A stretch of 64,000 bases of DNA from JBFWVD01 sp050246915 (GCA_050246915.1 JBFWVD010000012.1:1-64000); one strand, 5' to 3'; positions 1 to 10,760 are shown, counted from the stretch's first letter. A program made the numbers and translations. The notes: generated by a model not told the origin, from the sequence alone.

Positions 1-497
1 TCGGGCTCGATGCCGAGCACGCGGGTCACGATGTGTCGCCGGGGATGATGACGGGCCTCTTCGTGGGTGATCTCGCCCGCCGCCACCAGATCTTCCACGA
101 ACGAGTGATCACGGGTGATCTGCAGGAGCTTGCCGTCCTGGAGCACATAGACGCGCGAGTCACCCACGTTGACCACGACCATCTCCTCGTGGTCGCCGTC
201 GCGCAACAAGGCCAGACCGCAGAACGTGGTGCCCATGCCGTGCAGCTCATTGTTGGTGACGCTCTGGTGGTAGATCTCGGCGTTGGCCAGTTGCACCGCC
301 TCGATGAGATCGCCGACGGTGGCGAGCGAGGCGCTGCCCACTGCCTCGACGGCGATGCGGCTGGCCACTTCGCCGCCGGCGTGGCCACCCATGCCGTCGG
401 CCACCGCGAAGAGCGACCGCACAGCGATGAAGTTGTCCTGATTGACCACGCGCACGCGGCCGGTGTCGGTGCGATAGCCAGCTCTCAGCTCGGGCAT
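1..497 (-). CDS. PP2C-type Ser/Thr protein phosphatase (partial, C-terminus off the left edge)
   Basis: Dephosphorylates Ser/Thr-phosphorylated proteins in a PknA/PknB-type signalling pathway (family knowledge). The visible 165 residues read MPELRAGYRTDTGRVR at the start and carry PP2C landmarks: an early N-Q-D-N segment, the metal-binding ADGMGGHAGGE motif, the GDSR motif in NVGDSRVYVLQDG, and TRDHSF. The ATG at 497-495 shares its A with the TGA of the upstream FHA gene, so the two are translationally coupled. In mycobacteria the same order (fhaA, fhaB, pstP) leads into rodA, pbpA, pknA and pknB, which would lie to the left of this window. Orthology to pstP is likely but only the N-terminal part is visible. 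Confidence 0.9.
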   Translation of the reverse strand, partial: MPELRAGYRTDTGRVRVVNQDNFIAVRSLFAVADGMGGHAGGEVASRIAVEAVGSASLATVGDLIEAVQLANAEIYHQSVTNNELHGMGTTFCGLALLRDGDHEEMVVVNVGDSRVYVLQDGKLLQITRDHSFVEDLVAAGEITHEEARHHPRRHIVTRVLGIEP

Positions 498-988
498 CAC
501 CGAACCTCCAGCGACGTGCCGCCGATGGTGATGACATCCGAACGCACCAGCGGTGTGGGGGTCGTGATGCGAGCACCGTTGACCAAGGTGCCGTTGGTGG
601 AGCCGAGGTCTTCGATCATGACGCGCTGCTCAGTGCGATACACCCGTGCGTGCAGCTGTGACGCGAAGCCGTCCTCGATGCAGATGGCGCATCCGGCCGC
701 TCGACCGACGGTGACCTCTGTATCGAACGGGAAGCTCGGCCCGTTGCGGGCGGTGCCGGCCACGATGAACAACTCGCTCGGCATGGCCTGCGTTGCCTTG
801 CGATCAGCGCGCTTGGGGCGCGGCTGGCGTTGCGGAGCGGGCGAAGGGACCGGCCCGGCCATGGGGGGAGCGACGGCCTTTCGAGGTCCGCGCAGCTCGG
901 CGCCCACCGCCCACAGAACGCGGGCGAAGAACAGGTACAGCAGTGCCAAGAGACAGAGTTTGAGGACTCCCAAGAGGCCGTCAGGCAT
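497..988 (-). CDS. FHA domain protein, FhaB-like, with N-terminal membrane helix
   Basis: Phosphothreonine-binding adaptor of 163 aa. Residues 5-30 form one hydrophobic helix, followed by a Pro/Arg-rich linker (about 35-68). The C-terminal FHA domain carries VGRAAGC, SQLHARV and LGSTNGTLVNG, the usual phosphopeptide-binding loop residues. The layout matches mycobacterial FhaB (FipA), a PknA/PknB substrate near the division site. It sits between fhaA-like (20 bp upstream) and PP2C (1-base overlap), so it is probably the middle gene of one operon. The membrane helix and FHA fold are seen in the sequence; the division role is inferred from family and context. Confidence 0.88.
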   Translation of the reverse strand: MPDGLLGVLKLCLLALLYLFFARVLWAVGAELRGPRKAVAPPMAGPVPSPAPQRQPRPKRADRKATQAMPSELFIVAGTARNGPSFPFDTEVTVGRAAGCAICIEDGFASQLHARVYRTEQRVMIEDLGSTNGTLVNGARITTPTPLVRSDVITIGGTSLEVR

Positions 989-1007
989 GTTGCCGCCAGC
1001 TCGGGCC

Positions 1008-1667
1008 TCAGGAGGCCTCGAAGCGGATCCTCGCAGTGCCGATGGTGATCACGTCGCCGTCGACGAGTCGATGGATGCTGACCGCCACACCGTTCACCTT
1101 GGTGCCGTTGGTGGATCCCTTGTCCTCGATGACGAAGCCGGTCCCCGACGGACGGATCTCGGCGTGGACCCGCGAGACGTTGGGGTCGGCCACCACCACA
1201 CCGCAGTCGGGAAGGCGACCGATCGAGACGGTCTCGTTGCCGAGCGGCTTGCGCTCGCCGTCGGCCAACACCAAGCGACCGGCGCCGCCGTTGCCGGAGC
1301 GCTCGTGCATCTTGGACGTCAGGATGAAGCGGCCGGCCTTGAGCGAGTCGTCGGACGACAACGTGATGTCGACCGGGCCCATGAACGTGTAGCCCTCATC
1401 GCGGGCGTACTCCCGGGCGGCGTCAGCCAGTTCACGGATGAGCGCCTCACGGATCTCGGTGAACTGCTGATGATCGTCGGGGCTGAGGGCGAAGGCGAAG
1501 CTGTTGGGGACGACCAGACGACCCTGCACGTCGACGGTGCGGTTGGCGTCCATGTCACGGACCATGCGCCGACCCAGTTCGATGGGCCGGAGCTTGGATC
1601 GAAAGGCGCGAGCGAACACGCCTTCGACCATACGCTCCAGCGACCGTTCGAGTGACTGCAATCCCAT
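1008..1667 (-). CDS. FhaA-like protein: DUF3662 domain plus FHA domain
   Basis: A 219-aa protein starting MGLQSLERSLERMVEGVFAR. Residues 1-120 match the DUF3662 / FhaA N-terminal domain, with the R-P-I-E-L-G-R-R-M-V-R-D motif and VPNSFAFALSPDDH. The C-terminal part is an FHA domain (IGRLPDCGVVVADPNVSRVHAEI, shown here as separate motifs IGRLPDCG and VSRVHAEI, then KGSTNGTKVNG). It lacks the long disordered linker of mycobacterial FhaA, so it is compact. It is first in the FHA/PP2C operon and is expected to bind phosphorylated MviN/MurJ-type partners in peptidoglycan regulation, by analogy with mycobacteria. Confidence 0.88.
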   Translation of the reverse strand: MGLQSLERSLERMVEGVFARAFRSKLRPIELGRRMVRDMDANRTVDVQGRLVVPNSFAFALSPDDHQQFTEIREALIRELADAAREYARDEGYTFMGPVDITLSSDDSLKAGRFILTSKMHERSGNGGAGRLVLADGERKPLGNETVSIGRLPDCGVVVADPNVSRVHAEIRPSGTGFVIEDKGSTNGTKVNGVAVSIHRLVDGDVITIGTARIRFEAS

Positions 1668-1868
1668 TGTTCAGCTATCGATCTTCGCCCGAGAATTTCA
1701 TGGGCGCAGGCTAGTGACCCGTTGGGGGTCGTTGGCGTCACGGCGGCTACGTCCCCGCCCGACGTTTGGTCACTTTGTATCGCCCGCCAGCAAAGATCGG
1801 CCAAACCTCGCGGGACGATGGGCGGGACGGCAGGCCCTCGTCGGGTCCTCGTCGGGTCCGCATCGCCG

Positions 1869-1898
1869 TTGGGCCGTTCGAAAGGCCCGTGCTAGCTT
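1869..1898 (+). promoter_or_regulatory. Candidate promoter of tRNA-Leu
   Basis: TTGGGC at 1869-1874 and TAGCTT at 1893-1898 are separated by 18 bp, and the tRNA begins 16 bp after the second box. This is acceptable sigma-A spacing but both boxes are imperfect. A GGGCC/GGCCC inverted repeat lies between them. The rest of 1668-1914 holds only a tandem 11-bp repeat (CCTCGTCGGGT, 1836-1857) and no gene. Confidence 0.4.
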
Positions 1899-1914
1899 CG
1901 ACAACCGTTCACTC

Positions 1915-1998
1915 GGGCGAGTGGCGGAATAGGCAGACGCGCAGGATTCAGGTTCCTGTGTCCGAAAGGATGTGGGGGTTCAAGTCCCCCCTCGCCCA
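1915..1998 (+). tRNA. tRNA-Leu (anticodon CAG)
   Basis: The acceptor stem GGGCGAG pairs with CTCGCCC (1991-1997), with discriminator A1998. The anticodon stem CAGGA/TCCTG encloses the loop TTCAGGT, giving anticodon CAG. A long variable arm (GTCC..GGAT) marks it as class II. The T arm is GGGGG-TTCAAGT-CCCCC. The CCA end is not fully encoded. Its place just upstream of, and divergent from, the fhaA-like gene is the same as leuT in Mycobacterium tuberculosis. Confidence 0.96.
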
Positions 1999-2012
1999 CA
2001 AGGTTCGACCGG

Positions 2013-2036
2013 AGGCCCCAGCTCACGCTGGGGCCT
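2013..2036 (+). terminator. Hairpin terminator after tRNA-Leu
   Basis: AGGCCCCAGC and GCTGGGGCCT form a perfect 10-bp stem around a TCAC loop, 15 bp after the tRNA, followed by a moderately T-rich stretch (TCGTCGTTG). It separates the tRNA from the downstream HNH gene. Confidence 0.75.
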
Positions 2037-2130
2037 TCGTCGTTGTGGGGCTCATCTTCTCCCGAAGCCCCCCGTTCACAGGTACCGGCATTCCGGGCCG
2101 GACGTCACGCGAGAAGGTAACAATGAACGA

Positions 2131-3030
2131 ATGGGCGACACCGTCGACGACCATCACGTCCGGCTTGCCGCCTTTCAGTACCTCGATCGGCTGCAGTCGC
2201 TGCACGGTGATGCGCTCCCCTGGAGCGCACTCGTTTCAGGTTTCTCGTTCCAAGGTCGTCCGATTCCGTTGATCGGAGCCGCCGGAATCTGGAAACCGCA
2301 CGCACTGGACACCCCGATCTCGATCACCACCAGTCCCAAGAATCCGTACGGGGACACGATCGGCGCTGACGGCCTCCTGAGCTACAAGTACCAAGGCAGT
2401 GCGTCGCGGTCGTACGACAACGAGGGGCTACGTCGCGCGATGCACGAAGCGAAGCCGTTGATCTACTTCCTCGGTCTCGCAAAAGGCCTGTACAGCGCGC
2501 TCTGGCCTGCGGTCATCGTCGCAGACGATCCTGTCAGCCAGACGTTCACCGTCGCATGCGAGGACGTGCAACTGCTCCGAACCGACCTTGCATCGACGGT
2601 CGTTGATGATGTGCGACGCCGGTACGTCACTCGTCTCGCCGTTCAGCGGTTGCACCAGACGGCGTTTCGTCAGCGGGTGCTTCGGGCCTACCGAGAGCGA
2701 TGCTCGGTGTGCAATCTCCGCCACGTAGAGCTGCTCGATGCCGCACATATCCTCGCCGACGGCCACGAGCGCGGTGACCCGATCGTCACAAACGGGCTCT
2801 CGCTCTGCAAGATGCATCACGCAGCGTTCGACGCGAACATCCTCGGCGTGCGACCGGACTACGTCGTGGAGATCCGAAGCGACGTCTTGACCGAGGTCGA
2901 CGGTCCGATGCTCAAGCACGGGTTGCAAGCACACCACGGCGGCAAGCTGCTCGTGCCTCGCTCGGTTGCGGACCAGCCTGACCGAGAGCGGCTCGAGCTG
3001 CGCTACGAGGACTTCCGGAAGGCGTCATAG
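2131..3030 (+). CDS. HNH endonuclease, predicted restriction-type nuclease
   Basis: A 299-aa protein of the COG3440-like group. The C-terminal third is a zinc-bound HNH_2 domain: C191-x2-C194, then LDAAHILADG, and CKMHHAAFDANILG, supplying the HNH catalytic and metal ligands. The N-terminal 170 residues resemble the substrate or base-reading part found in such predicted restriction enzymes, but no domain can be named with certainty. The ATG at 2131 is chosen because the frame upstream runs through the tRNA and its terminator. No methyltransferase is adjacent; the nearest is about 9 kb away. It could be a modification-dependent nuclease or a domesticated one. Confidence 0.82.
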   Translation: MGDTVDDHHVRLAAFQYLDRLQSLHGDALPWSALVSGFSFQGRPIPLIGAAGIWKPHALDTPISITTSPKNPYGDTIGADGLLSYKYQGSASRSYDNEGLRRAMHEAKPLIYFLGLAKGLYSALWPAVIVADDPVSQTFTVACEDVQLLRTDLASTVVDDVRRRYVTRLAVQRLHQTAFRQRVLRAYRERCSVCNLRHVELLDAAHILADGHERGDPIVTNGLSLCKMHHAAFDANILGVRPDYVVEIRSDVLTEVDGPMLKHGLQAHHGGKLLVPRSVADQPDRERLELRYEDFRKAS

Positions 3031-3095
3031 ACGGCGCGGCATCGAGCAACACTCACTTCGTGTCCCGGGCCACCAAGGCCGCGCCGAACGTCCAA

Positions 3096-4241
3096 TCAGT
3101 CCAGCGCGGCGAGGCGGAGCGTCTCGAGATTGACCGCGAACTCTGATGGGTCGAAGGCTTCGGGGTCGAGGGTTCCGCGACCCCAGTCGCCCGCCCACAT
3201 CGCGCGCTCCTCGTACTCGGGATGGGACGGGTCAGCGAGGATGGCCAGCAGCTCCTCGTACCCCCAAACGCCGCCACAGTCCTCCGGTGGCGCGGCACGG
3301 CGGCCGTCGATGCACGCCGGCACCGCAACGTCGGCAGCACGAGGCAGTGACTTCTCGACGGTGATCTTGTGGACCCAGTCGTCACCGAAGTCGTACGTGT
3401 ACTTGATGGTGCCCCCCACGTCGACGATGTTGTGCAGGCGGGTCCGGTGAACGCTGCGTGGCGGTGGACCGAAATCCCAATCGGGGTCAGCGACGGCGTA
3501 TCGCGTCTTGCCCACCTCGAACTCGTACAGGTGATAGTTCCACCAACCGAAGGCCGCTTGGATCACTTCATGGAGCTTGTCAAGGGAGATTGACGCCGGG
3601 ACGAGCAAGCGCCGCCACACGGGCGGCTTGGTACCGACCAGGGTCACCTTGAGCTGATACACCGGCGCTGCCGCGTTGGGCTGTGGCGTCGGGCCAGAGG
3701 AGCGACGAGGGAACTCGATGACGTTGCTGGGTTCGTTGAGCGAGCCACCGTGCAGCACAGCACCCAGTTCTGCGGCCAGCGCTCGATCAGGCGAGCCGCC
3801 TCGACGATCGAGCGGCCCGAGCAGGAGGGAGGAGAGGCGATACGACAGCGCTTCGAGGTCGGTGAGGCCGTCGTTCCAGTGGAGCTCGCCGTGGAACGCC
3901 AGTTCGTTCATCACACCGACGAGGCTGCGATTGTTCGTCGGTGCGATCCGTACCTCTTGCATCGCCGCGAGTTCCGCGCCGATGAAGACGTCGTTCGCTC
4001 CATGCTGGCGAAGCGCTGATGCGATCGCAGTGGGGATTCGGTGCAGCAGAGTGGCCGCAGGTGCTAACGGCATGAACACCGGCAACATCGTCCGCTCGTT
4101 CACGAGTAGCGCGACCTGGGGCCGCCAGAACAGCGCCGTGGCGAACCAATCGCCGAGCACCGTCGATGACGACTCGTCCGTACCTGCCATTGGGGCCTTG
4201 ACCCGGTCCCGGAGCTTCTTCGTTCCTCGTACCACGAGCAT
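3096..4241 (-). CDS. DUF6933-like domain fused to plasmid pRiA4b ORF-3-like domain
   Basis: A 381-aa protein. Residues 1-190 (LVVRGTKKL, LGDWFATALFWRPQ, LLVNERTMLPV, TNNRSLVGVMNELA) look like the DUF6933 family, of unknown function. Residues about 190-375 are a pRiA4b ORF-3 domain (PF07929): YQLKVTLVG, PPVWRRLLVP, AAFGWWNYHLYEFEVG, YTYDFGDDWVHKI and CIDGRRAAPPEDCGG. Both families are common as separate chromosomal proteins, but their biochemical role is not known. The gene ends 65 bp from the convergent HNH gene and starts 36 bp from the stop of the F420-type gene upstream of it. Confidence 0.8.
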   Translation of the reverse strand: MLVVRGTKKLRDRVKAPMAGTDESSSTVLGDWFATALFWRPQVALLVNERTMLPVFMPLAPAATLLHRIPTAIASALRQHGANDVFIGAELAAMQEVRIAPTNNRSLVGVMNELAFHGELHWNDGLTDLEALSYRLSSLLLGPLDRRGGSPDRALAAELGAVLHGGSLNEPSNVIEFPRRSSGPTPQPNAAAPVYQLKVTLVGTKPPVWRRLLVPASISLDKLHEVIQAAFGWWNYHLYEFEVGKTRYAVADPDWDFGPPPRSVHRTRLHNIVDVGGTIKYTYDFGDDWVHKITVEKSLPRAADVAVPACIDGRRAAPPEDCGGVWGYEELLAILADPSHPEYEERAMWAGDWGRGTLDPEAFDPSEFAVNLETLRLAALD

Positions 4242-4277
4242 CGGGTGAAGTCTCGCGCCAAGTCGTCCACCAGTGAT

Positions 4278-4763
4278 TCACGCCCGAGGCTCGAACACCA
4301 CGACCGCGGTCTGCATCGAGCGACGCGCCGCATAGGCGTCGAGGTCCTTGTCGATCTCACCCCATCGGGCCCACAGGCGGTCGCGCTCCTCGCCGAGAGC
4401 GGCACGGCCGGTCATCAGACGAGGACCGTCCTTGGTGTCGACGCGGACATCGGGATGGGCCTGCAGGTTCAACCACCATGCCGGTTCACCGTCGCCCCAG
4501 CCGTTCATGGCCATGGTCACGAGGTTCGGTCCGTCTTCGAAGTAGCCGACGATGACACTGTGCTCGCGACCGGTACGCCGACCGATGGTCGTCACCCGCA
4601 TCGCACCCCATTTGTCCTTCTTCGCGTCCTTCTTCGGTCGCCACAGGCCCAGGCGGCCTTTCGTGAGTCGATACACCCGTCGATGGGCGAACCAGAAGGT
4701 GCGTATGAACCACCGGGGCGGCAGGCGGGGGCTGGACTTCGCCGCATCAGCTGTCGAGGACAT
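4278..4763 (-). CDS. Ddn-like deazaflavin (F420)-dependent nitroreductase family protein
   Basis: A 161-aa protein with the split-barrel fold of the F420H2-dependent quinone/nitroreductases (PF04075, Ddn family). Visible marks are MRVTTIGRRTGREHSVIVGY, the Gly-Trp-Gly-x-Gly segment NGWGDGEPAWWLNLQAHP, and the C-terminal R-x-L-W-x-R-W region. Such enzymes reduce quinones or other low-potential substrates with F420H2 at the membrane. The ATG at 4763 is preceded by AAGGAGG (AAGGAGGACCTG-ATG), which decides the start. The 184 bp upstream, to the M2 peptidase stop, hold no convincing gene. Confidence 0.85.
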   Translation of the reverse strand: MSSTADAAKSSPRLPPRWFIRTFWFAHRRVYRLTKGRLGLWRPKKDAKKDKWGAMRVTTIGRRTGREHSVIVGYFEDGPNLVTMAMNGWGDGEPAWWLNLQAHPDVRVDTKDGPRLMTGRAALGEERDRLWARWGEIDKDLDAYAARRSMQTAVVVFEPRA

Positions 4764-4947
4764 CAGGTCCTCCTTGGTCGCAACGAGCCTCGACCACCTC
4801 GGTGACCCAGAGCCGAGCGAGGCTCGAATCGTTCTGAGGTCACTGTCAGCATCCGCCCGTCGACCAGCCGAGTCAACGCCAATTGCGGCACTGCACCCGT
4901 GACCTGCGGCCCGTGCCCCGCTGCCCACGGTTGACTGGACAGCGGTG

Positions 4948-6537
4948 TCACAGCGCCAGCGCGTCGGCCAGATGATCGGCACTGAGGCGATGCCCGGTCG
5001 CCCGTTCGATCAACTCGTCCCATCGCAGCGACGCGCCGACGCGGAACACCTCCTCGGAGAGGAATCGCCCGACGTCGGCTCTATCAACCAGGCCACCGAA
5101 CCGGGACTCGACGGTGTCGCGCAACTGCAGGGCCACCAGATCCCCCAACAGGTAGTTCTGGTAGTAGACGGGCGACGCGGTGAAGTGGATCTTGGCTGCC
5201 CAATCGGGCGCATGGCGTCCATCGGGCCGTCGCAACAGTTGATAGCGCTCGACCAGATCCCACCAGATGGTGTCGAGATCACCGTCGGGATCGGCGTACA
5301 ACGCACGCTCGAAGTTGGTCATCACGAGCACCCAACGCGTCACCGTCAGCAGCGTCCCCCGCAGCGCCCGGTCCAGCTCCGGTCGGAGCGCAGCGATGTC
5401 ACCAGCGTCCACACCCACGATCGTCTCCAACCACACCGGATCGTTGGAGAGATGTCCGAAGAAGATGGCAACACCCTCGGTCACCGAAGGGTGCTCGGTG
5501 CGCAGCAACCAGGGCAACGACCTATCCACCCCGAGCGAATAGGCGCAGTGGCCGAACTCGTGCAGCATCGTCTCGGCCCATTGCTCCGACGCCACGTTGT
5601 TGCACAACACCCGTACATCACGACCCCGGTCGATGCTCACCGAGTAGGCGTGCTGGTTCTTGCCATCACGCGGCGTCAGATCCGACGCCGCCAACGCCGA
5701 CGTGATGTCGATGCCGATCCCGTCGAAGGTGCGACGTGTCAGACCTTCCAAGTCGCGACCCACGAAGTACGGGTCCAGATCGACGCTGGCCGAAGCGGGC
5801 GGCGCTTGGAAGAACACGTTGTCGTAGTGCCACGGCCTCAGCTCACCGAGATGTACTCCGAAGCGTTGCGCCAGTTGCCCATCCAACTCGTTCTTCCACT
5901 CCGTGAACGGCCGTCGGGTCGCCGAGTCGATGTCGTCGAACAGCGCCAGGAGCCAGGCCTCGTCCAACTCCTGCGTCGCCAGGGCCATCGCGAAGTAGTC
6001 GCGATATCCCAACTCCCGCGCCGCTCGGTTGCGCAGATGTGCCAGCTCCCGGATGCGTTCGGCCACGACCGCTCCGATCTGCTTCGAGGCCTCCCACGCC
6101 GCCTTGCGCTCCGTGACGTCGTCGGCGGTTCGCAAGATCGATGCGATCTCGTTGTCGTCGACGGAACTATCGCCGAGGCGCGGACGGAACCCGTCGAACG
6201 TCGACGACACCTCCACCGACAGTGTGATGATCTGCTCTCGAAGCTCGTCGTCGATCTGATGCGGCGCGCAGCTGTCGCGCAGCAATTCCAATTGACGATG
6301 CAGCAACGCGTCGGTGCCCGGGTCGACCGCGGCGAATGCCCCCAAGATGCGGGCGAACTGCTCTCGATCGGCCAGGGCCTCCGACATGGCGATCTCCGCA
6401 GCCACACGTCGGTGTTCTTTGGCCTCGGTGACCGAGGTGCTCGCCGCCCACCAGGCCAGGTTCATCTCTTGCTCGAGCGGAGCGAGTCGGGACGAGATCT
6501 CCTCGACCAGCACACGGGCAGAGGTAGCAGCGCTCAT
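4948..6537 (-). CDS. M2 family (ACE-like) zinc metallopeptidase
   Basis: A 529-aa gluzincin. The zinc motif HEFGH (in ETMLHEFGHCAY) is followed by the third ligand Glu in PSVTEGVAIFF, 28 residues after the first His. This is the spacing seen in the M2 peptidyl-dipeptidases (ACE: HEMGH to HEAIG), so M2 is preferred over M3. The rest of the chain is helical, as expected, with no signal peptide, so the enzyme is probably cytoplasmic and trims dipeptides from oligopeptides. The ATG at 6537 was chosen because residues further upstream look non-coding. It is separated from icd (6676) by 138 bp holding a terminator-like hairpin. Confidence 0.8.
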   Translation of the reverse strand: MSAATSARVLVEEISSRLAPLEQEMNLAWWAASTSVTEAKEHRRVAAEIAMSEALADREQFARILGAFAAVDPGTDALLHRQLELLRDSCAPHQIDDELREQIITLSVEVSSTFDGFRPRLGDSSVDDNEIASILRTADDVTERKAAWEASKQIGAVVAERIRELAHLRNRAARELGYRDYFAMALATQELDEAWLLALFDDIDSATRRPFTEWKNELDGQLAQRFGVHLGELRPWHYDNVFFQAPPASASVDLDPYFVGRDLEGLTRRTFDGIGIDITSALAASDLTPRDGKNQHAYSVSIDRGRDVRVLCNNVASEQWAETMLHEFGHCAYSLGVDRSLPWLLRTEHPSVTEGVAIFFGHLSNDPVWLETIVGVDAGDIAALRPELDRALRGTLLTVTRWVLVMTNFERALYADPDGDLDTIWWDLVERYQLLRRPDGRHAPDWAAKIHFTASPVYYQNYLLGDLVALQLRDTVESRFGGLVDRADVGRFLSEEVFRVGASLRWDELIERATGHRLSADHLADALAL

Positions 6538-6610
6538 GACCCCAGTATCGATGACGGATCGGGTGCGTGTGGACGCAACCGCATGCGACACCGGCCGAAA
6601 ACGGCACGAT

Positions 6611-6646
6611 CCCTCGACCGCACGAGCCAAAGCTCGGGGCCGAGGG
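6611..6646 (-). terminator. Possible terminator downstream of icd
   Basis: A nested inverted repeat lies 30-65 bp after the icd stop: outer arms CCCTCG (6611-6616) and CGAGGG (6641-6646), inner arms GAGC (6624-6627) and GCTC (6632-6635). There is no strong U-tract, so the call is tentative. Confidence 0.35.
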
Positions 6647-6675
6647 ACCGGATGCCGCCAGATCGTTGCTTCAGC

Positions 6676-8895
<2,220 letters not shown>

Positions 8896-9058
8896 TGGGC
8901 TTCCTGAGGTCGGTCGGCGGGCTGACCCTAAGCTATTTACTCGTCCGCCCAGGAACGAAGACCGTGGCAGCTCCAGCGCAGGGCATCGACCTGCCTCCCC
9001 GAGAGAACCAGCGCCCCGCCGAGAGATCAGCCTGCGGCGCCTTTACGATGCCGTGCCC

Positions 9059-9844
9059 ATGGACTGGCTGACCAACCCAGAAGTGTGGAGTGCGCTCGCG
9101 GCCCTGCTGCTGCTCGAAGTGGTTCTCGGCGTCGACAATGTGATCTTCATATCGATCCTGGCGTCCAAGCTGCCAGCAGAGCAGCAGAGCAAGGCCCGCC
9201 AGACCGGCTTGCTCGCCGCCGGGGGCATGCGGGTCCTACTGCTCCTCGGCGTCGGTTGGGTCGTGAGCCTCAAGTCAGAGCTGTTCGAGGTGTTCGACGA
9301 GAGCATCTCGGGCAAGGACCTCATATTGCTGGCCGGAGGCGTCTTCCTCATCTACAAAGCGACCAAGGAGATACACGCAAAACTCGAGGGCGCCGAACAT
9401 CACGCCAGCGACAAGGGGGCACCGACGTTCGCTTCGGTCATCGGTCAGGTCCTCTTGCTCGACGCTGTGTTCTCGATCGACTCGGTCATCACGGCCGTCG
9501 GCATGACCGACTACGTCGGCGTCATGATCGCCGCAGTCATGACGTCGGTAGGCATCATGCTCGTCGCGTCCAAGAGTATCTACGAGTTCGTCAATGCCCA
9601 TCCCACGGTCAAGATGCTCGCGTTGTCCTTCCTGCTGCTCATCGGTGTCACCCTCGTCGCTGAAGGCATGGGGCAGAAGATCCCGAAGGGTTACATCTAC
9701 GCGGCGATCGCGTTCTCGGTCCTCGTCGAGATCCTCAACATCAAGATGGCGGCTCGCAACAAGCGACGCACACCCGCCGTCCACCTCCACCAAGCGATCA
9801 TCCCCGACCAAGACTTCCCTGGCATCGCCACCGATCCCGTCTGA
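9059..9844 (+). CDS. TerC family integral membrane protein
   Basis: A 261-aa polytopic protein with at least seven hydrophobic segments. Diagnostic TerC motifs are LLEVVLGVDNVIFISILASKLP near residues 18-40 (containing the conserved VDN) and LLDAVFSIDSVITAVGMT in the second half (conserved FSIDS). The paired acidic residues in membrane segments suggest metal binding. TerC proteins are linked to tellurite resistance, manganese efflux or co-translational metallation of exported proteins. It lies 8 bp upstream of the AAC(3)-like gene, so the two are probably co-transcribed. Confidence 0.9.
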   Translation: MDWLTNPEVWSALAALLLLEVVLGVDNVIFISILASKLPAEQQSKARQTGLLAAGGMRVLLLLGVGWVVSLKSELFEVFDESISGKDLILLAGGVFLIYKATKEIHAKLEGAEHHASDKGAPTFASVIGQVLLLDAVFSIDSVITAVGMTDYVGVMIAAVMTSVGIMLVASKSIYEFVNAHPTVKMLALSFLLLIGVTLVAEGMGQKIPKGYIYAAIAFSVLVEILNIKMAARNKRRTPAVHLHQAIIPDQDFPGIATDPV

Positions 9845-9852
9845 TTGGGACG

Positions 9853-10686
9853 ATGTCCACCGAAGCCGACGCCATCGACGCCAGCCGAGAGCCGGTCACC
9901 GTTGCTTCACTCACCAACGATCTCCACTCACTCGGGGTGCACGAGGGAGCGATCGTCATGGTGCACTCGTCGCTGTCAGCGCTCGGGTGGGTCGCGGGCG
10001 GAGCCCAGGCGGTCGTCGAGGCACTCCTGGCCGCGGTCGGCCCAGCGGGCACGATCGTCATGCCCACCCAGTCGGGACAACTGAGCGATCCCGCCGGTTG
10101 GCGAAACCCGCCGGTACCCGGCTCGTGGATCCCCATCGTGCGCGACCAACTCCCGGCCTTCGACGTGCGCCTCACCCCGACCCGCGGCATGGGCCAAGTG
10201 GTCGAATGCTTCCGCGCTCTAGCGACCACCGTTCGCAGCAATCATCCGCTGTTGTCGGTGGCGGCCAACGGACCGATGGCCGACGCCATCGTCGCGAGCC
10301 ATCCGTTGACCCCGGCACTCGGCGAGACGTCCCCGCTGCGACGCCTCTACGACCTCGACGCCATCGTTGCGCTCCTCGGCGTGGGACACCGGAGCAACAC
10401 GTCAATTCATCTTGCGGAGTACCGGGCGGTCCGGTCAGGCCGGGCAACGGTGACCGAGGGCGCCCCGGTGCTCGTCGATGGACAGCGGCGTTGGGTCGAA
10501 TACGAGGACCTCGAACTCGACGAGAGCGACTTCGATCGCATTGGCGAAGCGTTCGCCCGGACCGACATGGAACGCACCGGACCTATTGGCAATGGCATCG
10601 GGCGGCGCTGCACCGTGCGCGACATCGTCGACTTCGCAGGAACCTGGATGATTGAGAACCGGATCGGGCCGGCCCCGATCGCCTGA
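9853..10686 (+). CDS. AAC(3) family N-acetyltransferase
   Basis: A 277-aa protein of the Antibiotic_NAT family (PF02522). Recognisable motifs are IVMVHSSLSALGWVAGG, GTIVMPTQSGQLSDP, the catalytic-region SNHPLLSVAANGP and LLGVGHRSNTSIHLAEYRA. The family transfers acetyl from acetyl-CoA to a 3-amino group of aminoglycosides, but many chromosomal members (YokD type) have other or unknown substrates. Resistance therefore cannot be assumed. It follows terC by 8 bp and ends in a hairpin. Confidence 0.85.
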   Translation: MSTEADAIDASREPVTVASLTNDLHSLGVHEGAIVMVHSSLSALGWVAGGAQAVVEALLAAVGPAGTIVMPTQSGQLSDPAGWRNPPVPGSWIPIVRDQLPAFDVRLTPTRGMGQVVECFRALATTVRSNHPLLSVAANGPMADAIVASHPLTPALGETSPLRRLYDLDAIVALLGVGHRSNTSIHLAEYRAVRSGRATVTEGAPVLVDGQRRWVEYEDLELDESDFDRIGEAFARTDMERTGPIGNGIGRRCTVRDIVDFAGTWMIENRIGPAPIA

Positions 10687-10712
10687 CTCCTCGCCACGGG
10701 CGTGGCAGAGTC
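10685..10712 (+). terminator. Hairpin at the end of the terC/AAC(3) unit
   Basis: Arms GACTC (10685-10689) and GAGTC (10708-10712) enclose a second stem GCCAC/GTGGC with a GGGC loop. It overlaps the stop codon. There is no T-run, so it may be an attenuating structure rather than a strong terminator. Confidence 0.4.
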
Positions 10713-10760
10713 GGCGGTGACCGGCCGACGTGGGGTCAAGGGCCGACGAGGGGGGACGTC

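Noticed and set aside
33..1655. Long plus-strand open frame (540 codons) opposite the FHA genes
   Set aside because: It is a mirror frame caused by high GC; its product has His/Arg/Ala-rich composition and no domain, while the minus-strand genes have clear FHA and PP2C motifs.
1836..1857. Tandem 11-bp repeat CCTCGTCGGGT upstream of tRNA-Leu as an attachment site
   Set aside because: There is no integrase or matching copy elsewhere in the window and it does not include tRNA sequence.
9853..10686. Acquired aminoglycoside resistance gene
   Set aside because: The gene is a chromosomal AAC(3)-family member behind terC with normal composition and no mobile element; the substrate is unknown.
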